This document shows, piece by piece, positions 1-6,212 of a stretch of DNA of 7,650 bases (positions within the stretch are counted from its first letter, which is position 1; every line of letters begins with the position of its first letter). Origin of the DNA: Betaproteobacteria bacterium (GTDB lineage Bacteria; Pseudomonadota; Gammaproteobacteria; Burkholderiales; Burkholderiaceae); assembly GCA_009921765.1 (NCBI GenBank), contig RFXC01000202.1, positions 1-7,650 on the forward strand, written 5' to 3'. A program made the translations under genes and the position numbers. The notes under the pieces were generated by a model. The model made no database searches. It had not been told where the DNA came from and was given only the letters and a program-made list of their open reading frames with translations.

Positions 1-2
1 GC

Positions 3-72
3 TTGTCGTTCACGGGGGTGCACTTCTCTAGCGTGAGCGACCTGGCCCTCGAAGGTCGCGGATGGCGTCGTT
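3..72 (+). pseudogene. Frame-disrupted upstream part of the FAD-dependent reductase domain
   Basis: Reading from position 3 in the third frame gives a stretch containing TGVHFSSVSDLALE. It resembles the segment that precedes the last FAD-binding motif in AIF/ferredoxin-reductase-like flavoproteins, typically GV-x-P-x-x-x-LA. The natural continuation, VADGVVVD, is instead in frame 1 (positions 55-78). Frame 1 is closed upstream by a TGA at 34-36, and frame 2 is closed by a TAG at 29-31. Joining the two parts needs a one-base shift between about 50 and 56. Either the gene is broken here or one base is wrong in the sequence. The stops are seen directly; the homology of this short stretch is my reading and is only moderately certain, because the rest of the domain lies outside the window. 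Confidence 0.42.
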
Positions 73-1602
73 GTGGATCGTTTCCTGCAAACCAGCCATG
101 CAGGTGTATTCGCAGCCGGTGATGTTGCCAGCTTTTTCGATCCCGTCTTCAACTGTCAAAGGAGGGTTGAACACTGGGATCACGCGATCAAGCAGGGACG
201 ACTGGCGGCCCGAAACATGCTCGGCCACAAGTTGCCCTACGATGACGTCTCGGTTTTCTTCAGTGACGTATTCGATCTCAGCTTCAATGTCGTCGGCATG
301 ATCACCGACGGCCTTGAGCGAATAGACCGAGGGTCGCTGGCGGCCGGGAATTTCGCTTCGTTCTACGTGCATGACAACGTACCACGCGCCTTGTTTTCGT
401 TCGGCAGGCCCTCGGACGAAACCCTGGCGACCGGATCCCTGATTCGATACCGTGTCCGCATCAGCGAAAGCAGTGCGAAATTGCGAGACCCGCACTTCAG
501 CTTGCTGAACATACCAACCCAGACGGTTCTGATTCTGCAGGGCGGAGGAGCATACGGTGCCTTTGAGTGCGGCGCTGTTCGCGCTCTTCACCAGGCTGGC
601 ATTCGAGCGGACATTGTGGCCGGGGTATCGATCGGCGCGTTCAACGGTGCGATTGTCGCGGGCAACCCGGATCGGCCGAATGATGCCCTGGAGGCATTCT
701 GGAACGATATTTCGATAAAAATGCGGGGCTCGTGTGGACGCGGGATTCGTCGGTGGCTTGCTTCGGTCCAGGTTGCTCTTGCCGGGTTGCCCGAACTGTT
801 CACACCCCGATGGCTCCCGATCGCATTTTCCCAAGAGCTGTTTCCGACTCAATGGACAAGCTTCTATGACCTGAGCCCGGCTGTCGCTCTGCTCGAGCGT
901 TATGTCGATTTCAGTCGGCTCAAATCAAGCCCGGTTCGATTGATCATCAGCGCAGTCGATATCGAGAGCTCCGAGCTGGTGGCATTTGACAGTTATGTCG
1001 ACAATCTCACCGCTCAGCATGTGGTTGCAAGCGGCAGTCTGCCACCATCGTTTTCCTGGACGACCGTCGGGGGACGCCACTATTGGGACGGTGGTATCGC
1101 CAGCAACTCCCCGCTGGAGCTTGTTCTGGAGCGTTGTGGCTCTGCGGGCAAACGGGTTTTTGTAATTGACCTTTTCTCTGCGCAGCGTCGAGGCCTGCCC
1201 GAGAACCTTTCCGAAGTGATGCTCAGGCGCGATGAGATCCTGTACGCCGAGCGCACGCGTAACGATATGCGCACACGCGACCGGGTCCGGGACTTTCAAA
1301 GACTCGTCGATGAAATAATTGTTGAACTTCCGCAGGACGTGGTTAATCACATCCGACACCGCCCACAGTTCATACAGCTGATGGGTGAAGAGGCGCCGAT
1401 GACCGTCACCCGAATTATTCGGAAGCGACGTCGCAACGAAGCCCTCTCAAGCGACTTCGACTTCTCACATCAAAGTCTGCAGGAGCTCATTGCAGAAGGA
1501 TATGCGACAACCCGGCGTGCGCTGTCCGCAGGCCCGAAGAAGGTGTACAGCCCGAGCGTGAACCAAACAGCATCGGGAGGTACGGCGGGAGTTCCCACGT
1601 AG
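73..1602 (+). CDS. Fusion protein: C-terminal FAD-dependent reductase segment plus patatin-like phospholipase (DUF3734-type tail)
   Basis: Predicted acyl hydrolase joined to a flavoprotein reductase. Counting from the GTG at 73, residues 11-19 (GVFAAGDVA) are the final FAD-binding motif of pyridine-nucleotide/ferredoxin reductases. Residues 31-75, beginning RVEHWDHA, match the start of their C-terminal domain, which ends around residue 130. A short linker leads into a patatin domain: oxyanion-loop GGGAYG (157-162), nucleophile GVSIG with Ser186, and catalytic DGG with Asp339. The last 120 or so residues, with DFDFSHQSLQELIAEGY near the end, resemble DUF3734 found after many bacterial patatins. 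The Ser-Asp dyad is intact, so the lipase half could be active. GTG 73 is only the first start inside the open frame (open from 37). No clear ribosome binding site precedes it, and homology continues upstream to about 55, so the real start is probably outside the window. The substrate is unknown. The desaturase gene downstream suggests a lipid role, by inference. Confidence 0.8.
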   Translation: MDRFLQTSHAGVFAAGDVASFFDPVFNCQRRVEHWDHAIKQGRLAARNMLGHKLPYDDVSVFFSDVFDLSFNVVGMITDGLERIDRGSLAAGNFASFYVHDNVPRALFSFGRPSDETLATGSLIRYRVRISESSAKLRDPHFSLLNIPTQTVLILQGGGAYGAFECGAVRALHQAGIRADIVAGVSIGAFNGAIVAGNPDRPNDALEAFWNDISIKMRGSCGRGIRRWLASVQVALAGLPELFTPRWLPIAFSQELFPTQWTSFYDLSPAVALLERYVDFSRLKSSPVRLIISAVDIESSELVAFDSYVDNLTAQHVVASGSLPPSFSWTTVGGRHYWDGGIASNSPLELVLERCGSAGKRVFVIDLFSAQRRGLPENLSEVMLRRDEILYAERTRNDMRTRDRVRDFQRLVDEIIVELPQDVVNHIRHRPQFIQLMGEEAPMTVTRIIRKRRRNEALSSDFDFSHQSLQELIAEGYATTRRALSAGPKKVYSPSVNQTASGGTAGVPT

Positions 1603-1867
1603 TCACTTCACCTCGTTGACCATCACGCACTCGAGCGACAGCCACGGGGGAGTCAGTTTTGACCGGCGCCTGGTCGATGAGCGACTCACACTGCTACGGC
1701 CACGTCTCTGCGCGCCAGAATATCCAGCTCAACGGGCTCAGGCTCAAAGCGGGGCCTGACATCCTTCCAACCATGTTCATGGTGATCACCTCTGTCAGGT
1801 GGCACACTTCGGTCTTTGCCTCCACACTGAGGGCTTTGCCCCGCCCGAACTGCGCTAATAGCCAACG
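1603..1867. other. Intergenic region between the patatin fusion and the desaturase
   Basis: This stretch of 265 bases has no gene I can support. A + frame stays open from 1659 into the desaturase, and minus frames are also open, but their products resemble no family and have no ribosome binding site. It holds a nested inverted repeat (listed separately) and a tiny GGGC-TTT-GCCC hairpin at 1831-1841. No T-tract terminator follows the patatin gene. The desaturase promoter should lie here, but I see no convincing -35/-10 pair. Confidence 0.6.
1755..1799. repeat. Nested, nearly concentric inverted repeats upstream of the desaturase (possible operator)
   Basis: The outer arms are CCTGACA (1755-1761) and TGTCAGG (1793-1799), perfect complements. 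Inside lies ACCATG-TT-CATGGT (1770-1783), whose centre is half a base from that of the outer pair. A third perfect palindrome, GGTGATCACC (1781-1790), overlaps the inner right arm. No T-run follows, so a terminator is unlikely. The location about 70-110 bases before the desaturase start suits an operator for a dimeric or tetrameric regulator. The repeats are seen directly; the regulatory role is inferred. Confidence 0.45.
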
Positions 1868-2842
1868 ATGTCGTCTTCTCATCTTTTCGGCCAAACCCTG
1901 TTGACGGACACCCAGCAGCAGCACTGCCGTCAGCGCTCCAACCTGGTCGGCTTCTGCCTGGTCGCACACGCCTGGCTGGTGATCATCGCGGCGATGCTTC
2001 TGGTGGTTTGGTGGCCCAATCCACTCACTTTCCTGATTGCGGTTGCAGTGATCGGAGGGCGCCAACTGGGGCTCGCCATCCTGATGCACGACGCCGCCCA
2101 CCGGCTGCTGTTCGATTCGCCGCGGCTCAATGACTGGGTTGGTCGATATGTGTGCGGTGCGCCGATCGGTGCCGACATGAAGCTCTATCGGCCCTATCAC
2201 CTTCAGCATCACCGCAATACGCAAACCGCACGCGATCCCGATCTGGAATTGTCAGCACCTTTCCCCATTTCAAAAGCCAGTCTGCGGCGCAAGATCCGTC
2301 GCGACCTGTTGGGCATCACCGGCTATCAGCGGCGGCTCGCCCAGTTCAGGCAGAGCATGGGTGAAGGCTCGACGCGCGAACGAGTCGTGCGCCTTTGGCA
2401 AGCGGAAGCGCCGTTTCTGCTCTTCAATGCAACGCTCGCAGCGGGCATGACGGCACTCGGCGGATTCTGGGCGTATCCCCTGCTGTGGCTGGTGCCGCTC
2501 ATGACCTGGTATCAACTCGCCAGCCGCATTCGCAATATCGCCGAACACGCCGTGGTGGGCGCCTCAGAGGATCCCTTGCGAAACACCCGAACCACCCTCG
2601 CCCGGTGGTGGGAGCGCGCGCTTTGGGCGCCGTATTGGGTGAACTACCATCTGGAGCACCATCTGCTCATCTATTGCCCGTGCTGGAAACTGCCGCAGCT
2701 TCACCGCTGGCTGGTCGAGGCCGGATTGAGGCCACGAATGGAGCTTGCCACGGGCTATGGCGAGGTGCTGCGCCTGGCAACCAGCCGGGCGCATGACGAT
2801 TCCGGTGGACAGCGCAAGACCAGTCGGGTGCAGGCGCTCTAG
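1868..2842 (+). CDS. Membrane fatty acid desaturase/hydroxylase family protein
   Basis: Integral membrane di-iron enzyme of the fatty acid desaturase family (PF00487 type), which inserts a double bond or hydroxyl into acyl chains using O2 and electrons from a ferredoxin or similar donor. All three histidine boxes are present in the protein of 324 residues: HDAAH (74-78), HLQHH (111-115) and HLEHH (261-265). NIAEH (223-227) supplies the extra histidine typical of this branch. Hydrophobic membrane segments lie at about 27-49, 52-72 and in the 182-218 region, placing the histidine boxes on the cytoplasmic side as in known members. The ATG at 1868 is the first possible start, since an in-frame TAG lies at 1859-1861, although no good Shine-Dalgarno precedes it. 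No electron-transfer domain is fused to it; the reductase-like sequence just upstream could supply that function, but this is inference. Substrate and regiochemistry cannot be read from the sequence. Confidence 0.93.
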   Translation: MSSSHLFGQTLLTDTQQQHCRQRSNLVGFCLVAHAWLVIIAAMLLVVWWPNPLTFLIAVAVIGGRQLGLAILMHDAAHRLLFDSPRLNDWVGRYVCGAPIGADMKLYRPYHLQHHRNTQTARDPDLELSAPFPISKASLRRKIRRDLLGITGYQRRLAQFRQSMGEGSTRERVVRLWQAEAPFLLFNATLAAGMTALGGFWAYPLLWLVPLMTWYQLASRIRNIAEHAVVGASEDPLRNTRTTLARWWERALWAPYWVNYHLEHHLLIYCPCWKLPQLHRWLVEAGLRPRMELATGYGEVLRLATSRAHDDSGGQRKTSRVQAL

Positions 2843-2856
2843 CGTGATGTGTCGGC

Positions 2857-2873
2857 CGTAGCCCTGTGCTACG
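2857..2873. terminator. Small hairpin at the convergent desaturase/MOSC junction
   Basis: CGTAGC (2857-2862) and GCTACG (2868-2873) form a perfect stem of six pairs with the loop CCTGT. It lies between two converging genes and overlaps the stop codon of the minus-strand gene. A bidirectional terminator is plausible from position, but there is no T-tract on either side and the stem is short. Confidence 0.3.
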
Positions 2874-3396
2874 CGCGTGTGTCGAGCGGCTGGAACAGAC
2901 CGCCAGCGGTCAACCGGTCCCCGGTTCGAAGCACCCCGCCCTCGATGACCCGCGCCCGCAGCCCGCCGCGTCCATCGAATGCCTCTTCGAACCCATCGAT
3001 CGAAGCCAGCGCCGAAGGACGCCCGCAGGGCGTGGCGAGTTCAAGCCCTTCGCAAAGAATGCTTCCCACCCGAAAACGCCGACCAACGAGATCGTTCAAG
3101 GCCTGCGCGGTCATGCCCGACAACAGCACGTTTCGCCGGGTGAGCACGGCGTTGAATACCGGAAGCCCCGCCGCCTCTTGCCAGGCAGCCGCGGTATCAA
3201 TGCCGTCTTGTGTGATGAAGCTGATATGGCGAGCCTTGGGCGGCAGCGTGTCGGAATAAGCGCCTTTGCCCAGCGCGTAGCGATCGCCAACGATGCCGCT
3301 CTCTGCCCGTACCTCAAGCGATACCGCTTGCCGCATCGGGTCGCCGGCGCCCGGGCACCAGAAGAGCCCACTCACCGCAGGCAGCGAGCCATTCAT
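2869..3396 (-). CDS. MOSC-domain protein
   Basis: MOSC domains are beta-barrel modules found at the C-terminus of molybdenum cofactor sulfurases and as stand-alone proteins such as YiiM and YuaD; they are thought to handle sulfur or the molybdenum cofactor through a conserved cysteine. This protein of 175 residues is a stand-alone MOSC domain. It shows IVGDRY (35-40), RRNVLLSG (87-94), the segment after it leading to ATPCGR with the expected Cys124, and the closing pattern GLRARVIEGGVLRTGD (145-160). The start at 3396 is supported because conserved sequence begins before the next Met (residue 21), although no clear Shine-Dalgarno is visible. It begins 10 bases after the tctC stop, so it is probably cotranscribed with that gene. 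The specific substrate is unknown, and why it follows a Bug receptor is unclear. Confidence 0.92.
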   Translation of the reverse strand: MNGSLPAVSGLFWCPGAGDPMRQAVSLEVRAESGIVGDRYALGKGAYSDTLPPKARHISFITQDGIDTAAAWQEAAGLPVFNAVLTRRNVLLSGMTAQALNDLVGRRFRVGSILCEGLELATPCGRPSALASIDGFEEAFDGRGGLRARVIEGGVLRTGDRLTAGGLFQPLDTRA

Positions 3397-3406
3397 GCAA
3401 GAGATC

Positions 3407-4387
3407 TCAATCGAGCCGCAGTCCGGTTTCTGCCGCGAGCTTCTGGTATTGCGGAAGCTCGCTTGCGATCAGGCTTGTGAGATCAGCGACCGAACCCGGC
3501 AGCGGATCGATTCGCAGGGACTTCATGCGGTCCGTGACTGCGGCCGACTTCAGCGAAGCATTCAGCTGGCCATTGAGCCAGTTCACCACATCTGCCGAAA
3601 GCCCGGCGGGCCCTACCAGAGCAAACCACAGACCCATGTGAACGTCTTTGAATCCGGCCTGAACAAAGGTTGGGGTATTGGGGAGCTCGGGGGCGCGCTG
3701 GGTACCGGTCCAGGCAAGCGGCACCAGCTTGCCCGACTGGATGTACGGCAAGGCCGTGCTGATACCCATCACGTTGATCGGGATGAGCCCTGCAACCGTA
3801 TCGGTGACACCTTGCCCCGAGTTGTTGTAGGCCACGTGGTTGAGTGCGATACCGGCGTTGCGCTTGAAAAGTTCGACGGTGAGGTGTGCAGCCGAACCGA
3901 TCAGGGGAGAGGTGTAGTTGATCGGCGAGCCGCTCGCTTTCGCGCGGGCAACCAGGTCGGCAATGTCGCGGATACCGCTTGCAGCCGAGGCAACCAGCAG
4001 GTTGTCACCCCGTCCCACCATGCCGATCAGGGCAAAGTCGGCTGGCACTTTGTAGGTGACATTGCGGTAGAGGCTGGGGGTGATGATGAAGTTGTTGGCC
4101 GTGAGCATCAGCGTGTAGCCGTCAGGAGCCGCCTTGGCGGTGGCGTCGGTTCCGATGATGCCGCCGGCACCGGGCCGGTTCTCGACCACCCAGTTCTGCC
4201 CGGTTCTGCGCCCCATGTCCTCGGCGACGATTCGCGCCACCGGGTCGGTGAGGCTGCCCACCGCTGCGGGCACGATCACGCGGACTGCCCGGTTCGGAAA
4301 GCCTCCCGGACCGGACTGAGCCCAGGCAAGCGCTGTGGCGCTCATCAAAACGGCGAGGGCAACCCCTCTAAAAACCTGATTACGCAT
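3407..4387 (-). CDS. Bug/TctC-family periplasmic solute-binding protein
   Basis: Predicted extracytoplasmic receptor of the tripartite tricarboxylate transporter family (PF03401, 'Bordetella uptake gene'), which binds small carboxylates or related metabolites in the periplasm. From the chosen start the protein has 326 residues, the usual length. An N-terminal signal peptide (residues 1-24) has a hydrophobic core and ends AWAQ. Mature-protein hallmarks are FPNRAVRVIVP (30-40), VVENRPGAGGIIG (67-79), and DGYTLML (89-95). The loop usually rich in glycine before TD-xx-AR is here AAVGSLTDPVAR, a mild variation that may affect ligand choice. An upstream in-frame ATG at 4438 would add 17 residues before the signal peptide; the start at 4387 is preferred because a strong G-rich ribosome binding site precedes it. 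No TctA or TctB membrane partner is in the window, as is common for these scattered receptors. The upstream LysR gene on the same strand is its likely regulator. Confidence 0.95.
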   Translation of the reverse strand: MRNQVFRGVALAVLMSATALAWAQSGPGGFPNRAVRVIVPAAVGSLTDPVARIVAEDMGRRTGQNWVVENRPGAGGIIGTDATAKAAPDGYTLMLTANNFIITPSLYRNVTYKVPADFALIGMVGRGDNLLVASAASGIRDIADLVARAKASGSPINYTSPLIGSAAHLTVELFKRNAGIALNHVAYNNSGQGVTDTVAGLIPINVMGISTALPYIQSGKLVPLAWTGTQRAPELPNTPTFVQAGFKDVHMGLWFALVGPAGLSADVVNWLNGQLNASLKSAAVTDRMKSLRIDPLPGSVADLTSLIASELPQYQKLAAETGLRLD

Positions 4388-4391
4388 CGAG

Positions 4392-4400
4392 CCCCCCTTC
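4392..4400 (-). promoter_or_regulatory. Ribosome binding site that fixes the tctC start
   Basis: Read on the minus strand, GAAGGGGGG ends four bases before the ATG at 4387. It selects this start, giving a normal signal peptide, over the longer frame from 4438. Confidence 0.7.
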
Positions 4401-4482
4401 AGACCGGCATCAAGCCGACAGATGTTCCCCGGCAGCATAGGAGCAAGCCGGCGATGCGAATAGCAGAATTATCGGGACAGCA

Positions 4483-4501
4483 TGATGCCATAAATGCATC
4501 A
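4483..4501 (-). promoter_or_regulatory. Inverted repeat ahead of tctC, candidate LysR operator
   Basis: On the minus strand the arms TGATGC and GCATCA flank seven bases. The core TGCATTTATGGCA fits the T-N11-A LysR box with matching ends (TGC/GCA). It lies about 95 bases before the tctC start and overlaps the lysR stop codon by three bases. The repeat is seen directly; binding by the adjacent LysR protein is inferred. Confidence 0.45.
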
Positions 4502-5410
4502 CTCGGGCCGGCGCCCGGCGAGTCCCTGCATATGCTCGACCGCCATCTCGCAAAAGGCTTCGACTGCAGCGGGCAGGCTGCGCCGCGCGCGAACGTAGAT
4601 CCCGAGGAGCGACGGCGCAGCATCTTTCAGCGGGACGTGTACCAGCCTTCGTGTGAGCAGTTCGTCCTCGATGCCAAACCGATTGACAAAAACGAGCGCG
4701 CGCCCCTGGAGCGCAATCTGCCGCATGAGTTCGAACGATCCGGTTTCGAGAATCACGGGGGGAGGCTCGGTCTGCGCAGCCAGCATCGGCACCAATGCCT
4801 CGCGTAGCGTCAGCTCCGGCGCAGGCAGCACCATGGGAAAGCGCATGCACTGAGAAAAGCGCACCGACTTCAGACGCGCGAGGGGATGGTCGGGCTGGAC
4901 CGCGACGCCGATCTCGCACGAGACCACCGCCAACTGTCTCAGGCCCACCTGGCGCTCGTGGATAAACCCCCATGCCACGTCTGCATCTCCTTCGATCACG
5001 CGGGAGGCCGCAAACCGGGATCCACCGACGCCAACTCGAAAAGTCACCTTTGGATGGCGATCTGCCATTTGCTTGAGTACAGCTGGCACGACGGCGTGGG
5101 AAAGCGCCTCGACCGTGAACAGATCGACATGCCCGGCATGCAGTCCCCGCAGCGCCTGCAACTCGGCAGTCATGCGATGCGTATCCTGCATCACGTGGAT
5201 CGCATGCCGCGCCATCACTTCACCCGCTGGCGTCAGGCGCAGGCCAGAATGCAGCCGCTCAAACAGAGGCGACCCGACCTGGTCCTCGATTGCAAGCAAC
5301 TGCCGATTGAGCGCCGATGATGACAGATGGAGCTGCCGAGCCGCCTGCCTGATTGAGCCACACCGGCGAATGGTGTCGAAGTGAAGCAGCGCACGCGCGG
5401 AAAATTTCAT
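4499..5410 (-). CDS. LysR-family transcriptional regulator
   Basis: DNA-binding regulator of 303 residues, the family's normal size. The winged helix-turn-helix spans about residues 3-62, with the typical pattern GSIRQAARQLHLSSSALNRQ (18-37) and the following IEDQVGSPLFER (41-52) and LTPAG (59-63). Residues from about 90 onward form the periplasmic-binding-like effector domain. The gene lies upstream of tctC on the same strand with a 111-base gap, rather than in the more usual divergent arrangement, and is divergent from the PaiB-like gene. It probably controls tctC, possibly with the metabolite that the TctC-like protein binds, or a breakdown product of it, as effector; this is inferred. The ATG at 5410 has no recognisable Shine-Dalgarno in front of it. 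The effector cannot be identified from the sequence. Confidence 0.95.
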   Translation of the reverse strand: MKFSARALLHFDTIRRCGSIRQAARQLHLSSSALNRQLLAIEDQVGSPLFERLHSGLRLTPAGEVMARHAIHVMQDTHRMTAELQALRGLHAGHVDLFTVEALSHAVVPAVLKQMADRHPKVTFRVGVGGSRFAASRVIEGDADVAWGFIHERQVGLRQLAVVSCEIGVAVQPDHPLARLKSVRFSQCMRFPMVLPAPELTLREALVPMLAAQTEPPPVILETGSFELMRQIALQGRALVFVNRFGIEDELLTRRLVHVPLKDAAPSLLGIYVRARRSLPAAVEAFCEMAVEHMQGLAGRRPE

Positions 5411-5576
5411 GGTGGGTCGGTCGGAAGGCTGTACAGGGGGTATAGGTCGCTAGCGTAACCGCTGTCGACCCCATCCAGCCCCTGCCCTGAGGGGGGTCAA
5501 GGCGATTTCGCCCGGATTCAATACGCCAGAAGATTGCAAGACGGCGTTATCCTAAGTCACCTTCCGAGGGCTGCCC
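5411..5576. promoter_or_regulatory. Divergent regulatory region between lysR and the PaiB-like gene
   Basis: This gap of 166 bases must hold promoters for both divergent units. Visible elements are the perfect palindrome CGCTAGCG (5448-5455), the pair GACCCC (5467-5472)/GGGGTC (5493-5498), a CCCCT/AGGGG hairpin inside it (5479-5494), and GGCGA-TT-TCGCC (5501-5512). A good ribosome binding site GAGGG (5566-5570) serves the rightward gene with six bases of spacing. I could not pick a convincing sigma70 promoter on either strand. Confidence 0.5.
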
Positions 5577-6212
5577 ATGTACACACCCCCACATTTCGCC
5601 ATCAATCATCCGCAAGACCTGCATGCGATCGTGCGGCAGCACCCGCTCGGCGCGCTTGTCACGACCGGGCCCGACGGGCTCGACGCCAACCATATTCCGT
5701 TCGAGTTTGACGCGGCGCACGGTGAGCACGGGCTGCTGACCGCGCATGTGGCGCGTGCCAATCCGGTGTGGCAGCAGTGCAAGGACGGTGCAGATGTTCT
5801 GGTGATCTTTCGCGGAAACGAGAGCTACATATCGCCCAACTGGTACCCGAGCAAGCACGAAGCCCACAGGCAGGTGCCCACCTGGAACTACGAAGTGGTG
5901 CATGTCCATGGCCGCCTCACCGTGATGGACGAAGAAAAATTTGTCCGTGGTGTCGTGGCAAGGCTCACGCGAGAGCACGAGGCGACCGAGCCCCGTCCGT
6001 GGAAGATGGGCGACTCGCCCCCTGACTACATCGACCAGATGTTGAAGGCGGTGGTCGGTATTCAGGTCGAGATCATGCGGATTGAGGGAAAGGCCAAGTT
6101 GAGCCAGAACCGTGAAGCACGAGATCGCCTGACTGCCGCCGACACCTTGATCGCCCGAGGTGAGGAGAGCCTTGGCCGAGCGATGCGCGAAGCGGTGAAG
6201 GAGGCGAAATGA
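5577..6212 (+). CDS. PaiB-type FMN-binding split-barrel protein
   Basis: Member of the FMN-binding 'negative transcriptional regulator' family (PF04299), named after Bacillus PaiB, a repressor of sporulation and degradative enzymes. In most bacteria the members are simply split-barrel flavoproteins of unconfirmed role. The protein has 211 residues, the normal length. Family signatures in order are ANHIPF (37-42), YISPNWYPSK (84-93), VPTWNYEVVHVHG (100-112), and near the end GKAKLSQNR (171-179). The ATG at 5577 follows GAGGG at good spacing. Its stop overlaps the start of the next gene in ATGA, so translation of the two is probably coupled. Transcribed divergently from lysR. No DNA-binding domain is visible, so a regulatory role should not be assumed from the family name. 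Confidence 0.95.
   Translation: MYTPPHFAINHPQDLHAIVRQHPLGALVTTGPDGLDANHIPFEFDAAHGEHGLLTAHVARANPVWQQCKDGADVLVIFRGNESYISPNWYPSKHEAHRQVPTWNYEVVHVHGRLTVMDEEKFVRGVVARLTREHEATEPRPWKMGDSPPDYIDQMLKAVVGIQVEIMRIEGKAKLSQNREARDRLTAADTLIARGEESLGRAMREAVKEAK

Noticed and set aside
28..852. Minus-strand open frame (274 codons) opposite the reductase-patatin gene
   Set aside because: The opposite strand encodes recognisable FAD and patatin motifs; the antisense product resembles nothing known.
1831..1841. GGGC-TTT-GCCC hairpin upstream of the desaturase
   Set aside because: Four-pair stem, expected by chance; mentioned only in the intergenic entry.
1659..1904. Small + strand open frame in the gap before the desaturase
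   Set aside because: It starts with TTG, lacks a ribosome binding site, overlaps the desaturase start in another frame and contains the inverted repeats. No family resemblance.
1686..2224. Minus-strand open frames around the desaturase start
   Set aside because: They are mostly antisense to the desaturase; their tails in the gap looked briefly protein-like but reach stops and match no family I know.
4388..4438. Longer tctC start giving 17 extra N-terminal residues
   Set aside because: It would bury the signal peptide and has no ribosome binding site, whereas the ATG at 4387 has a strong one.
4429..4451. CCGGC/GCCGG inverted repeat between lysR and tctC
   Set aside because: Five-base arms with a loop of 13 in GC-rich DNA and no T-run; too weak to call a terminator or operator.
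3293..4807. Long + strand open frame (504 codons) across the tctC/lysR region
   Set aside because: It lies antisense to three genes with clear family signatures and gives a low-complexity product rich in R, G, H and D with no recognisable domain; it is a by-product of GC-rich codon usage.
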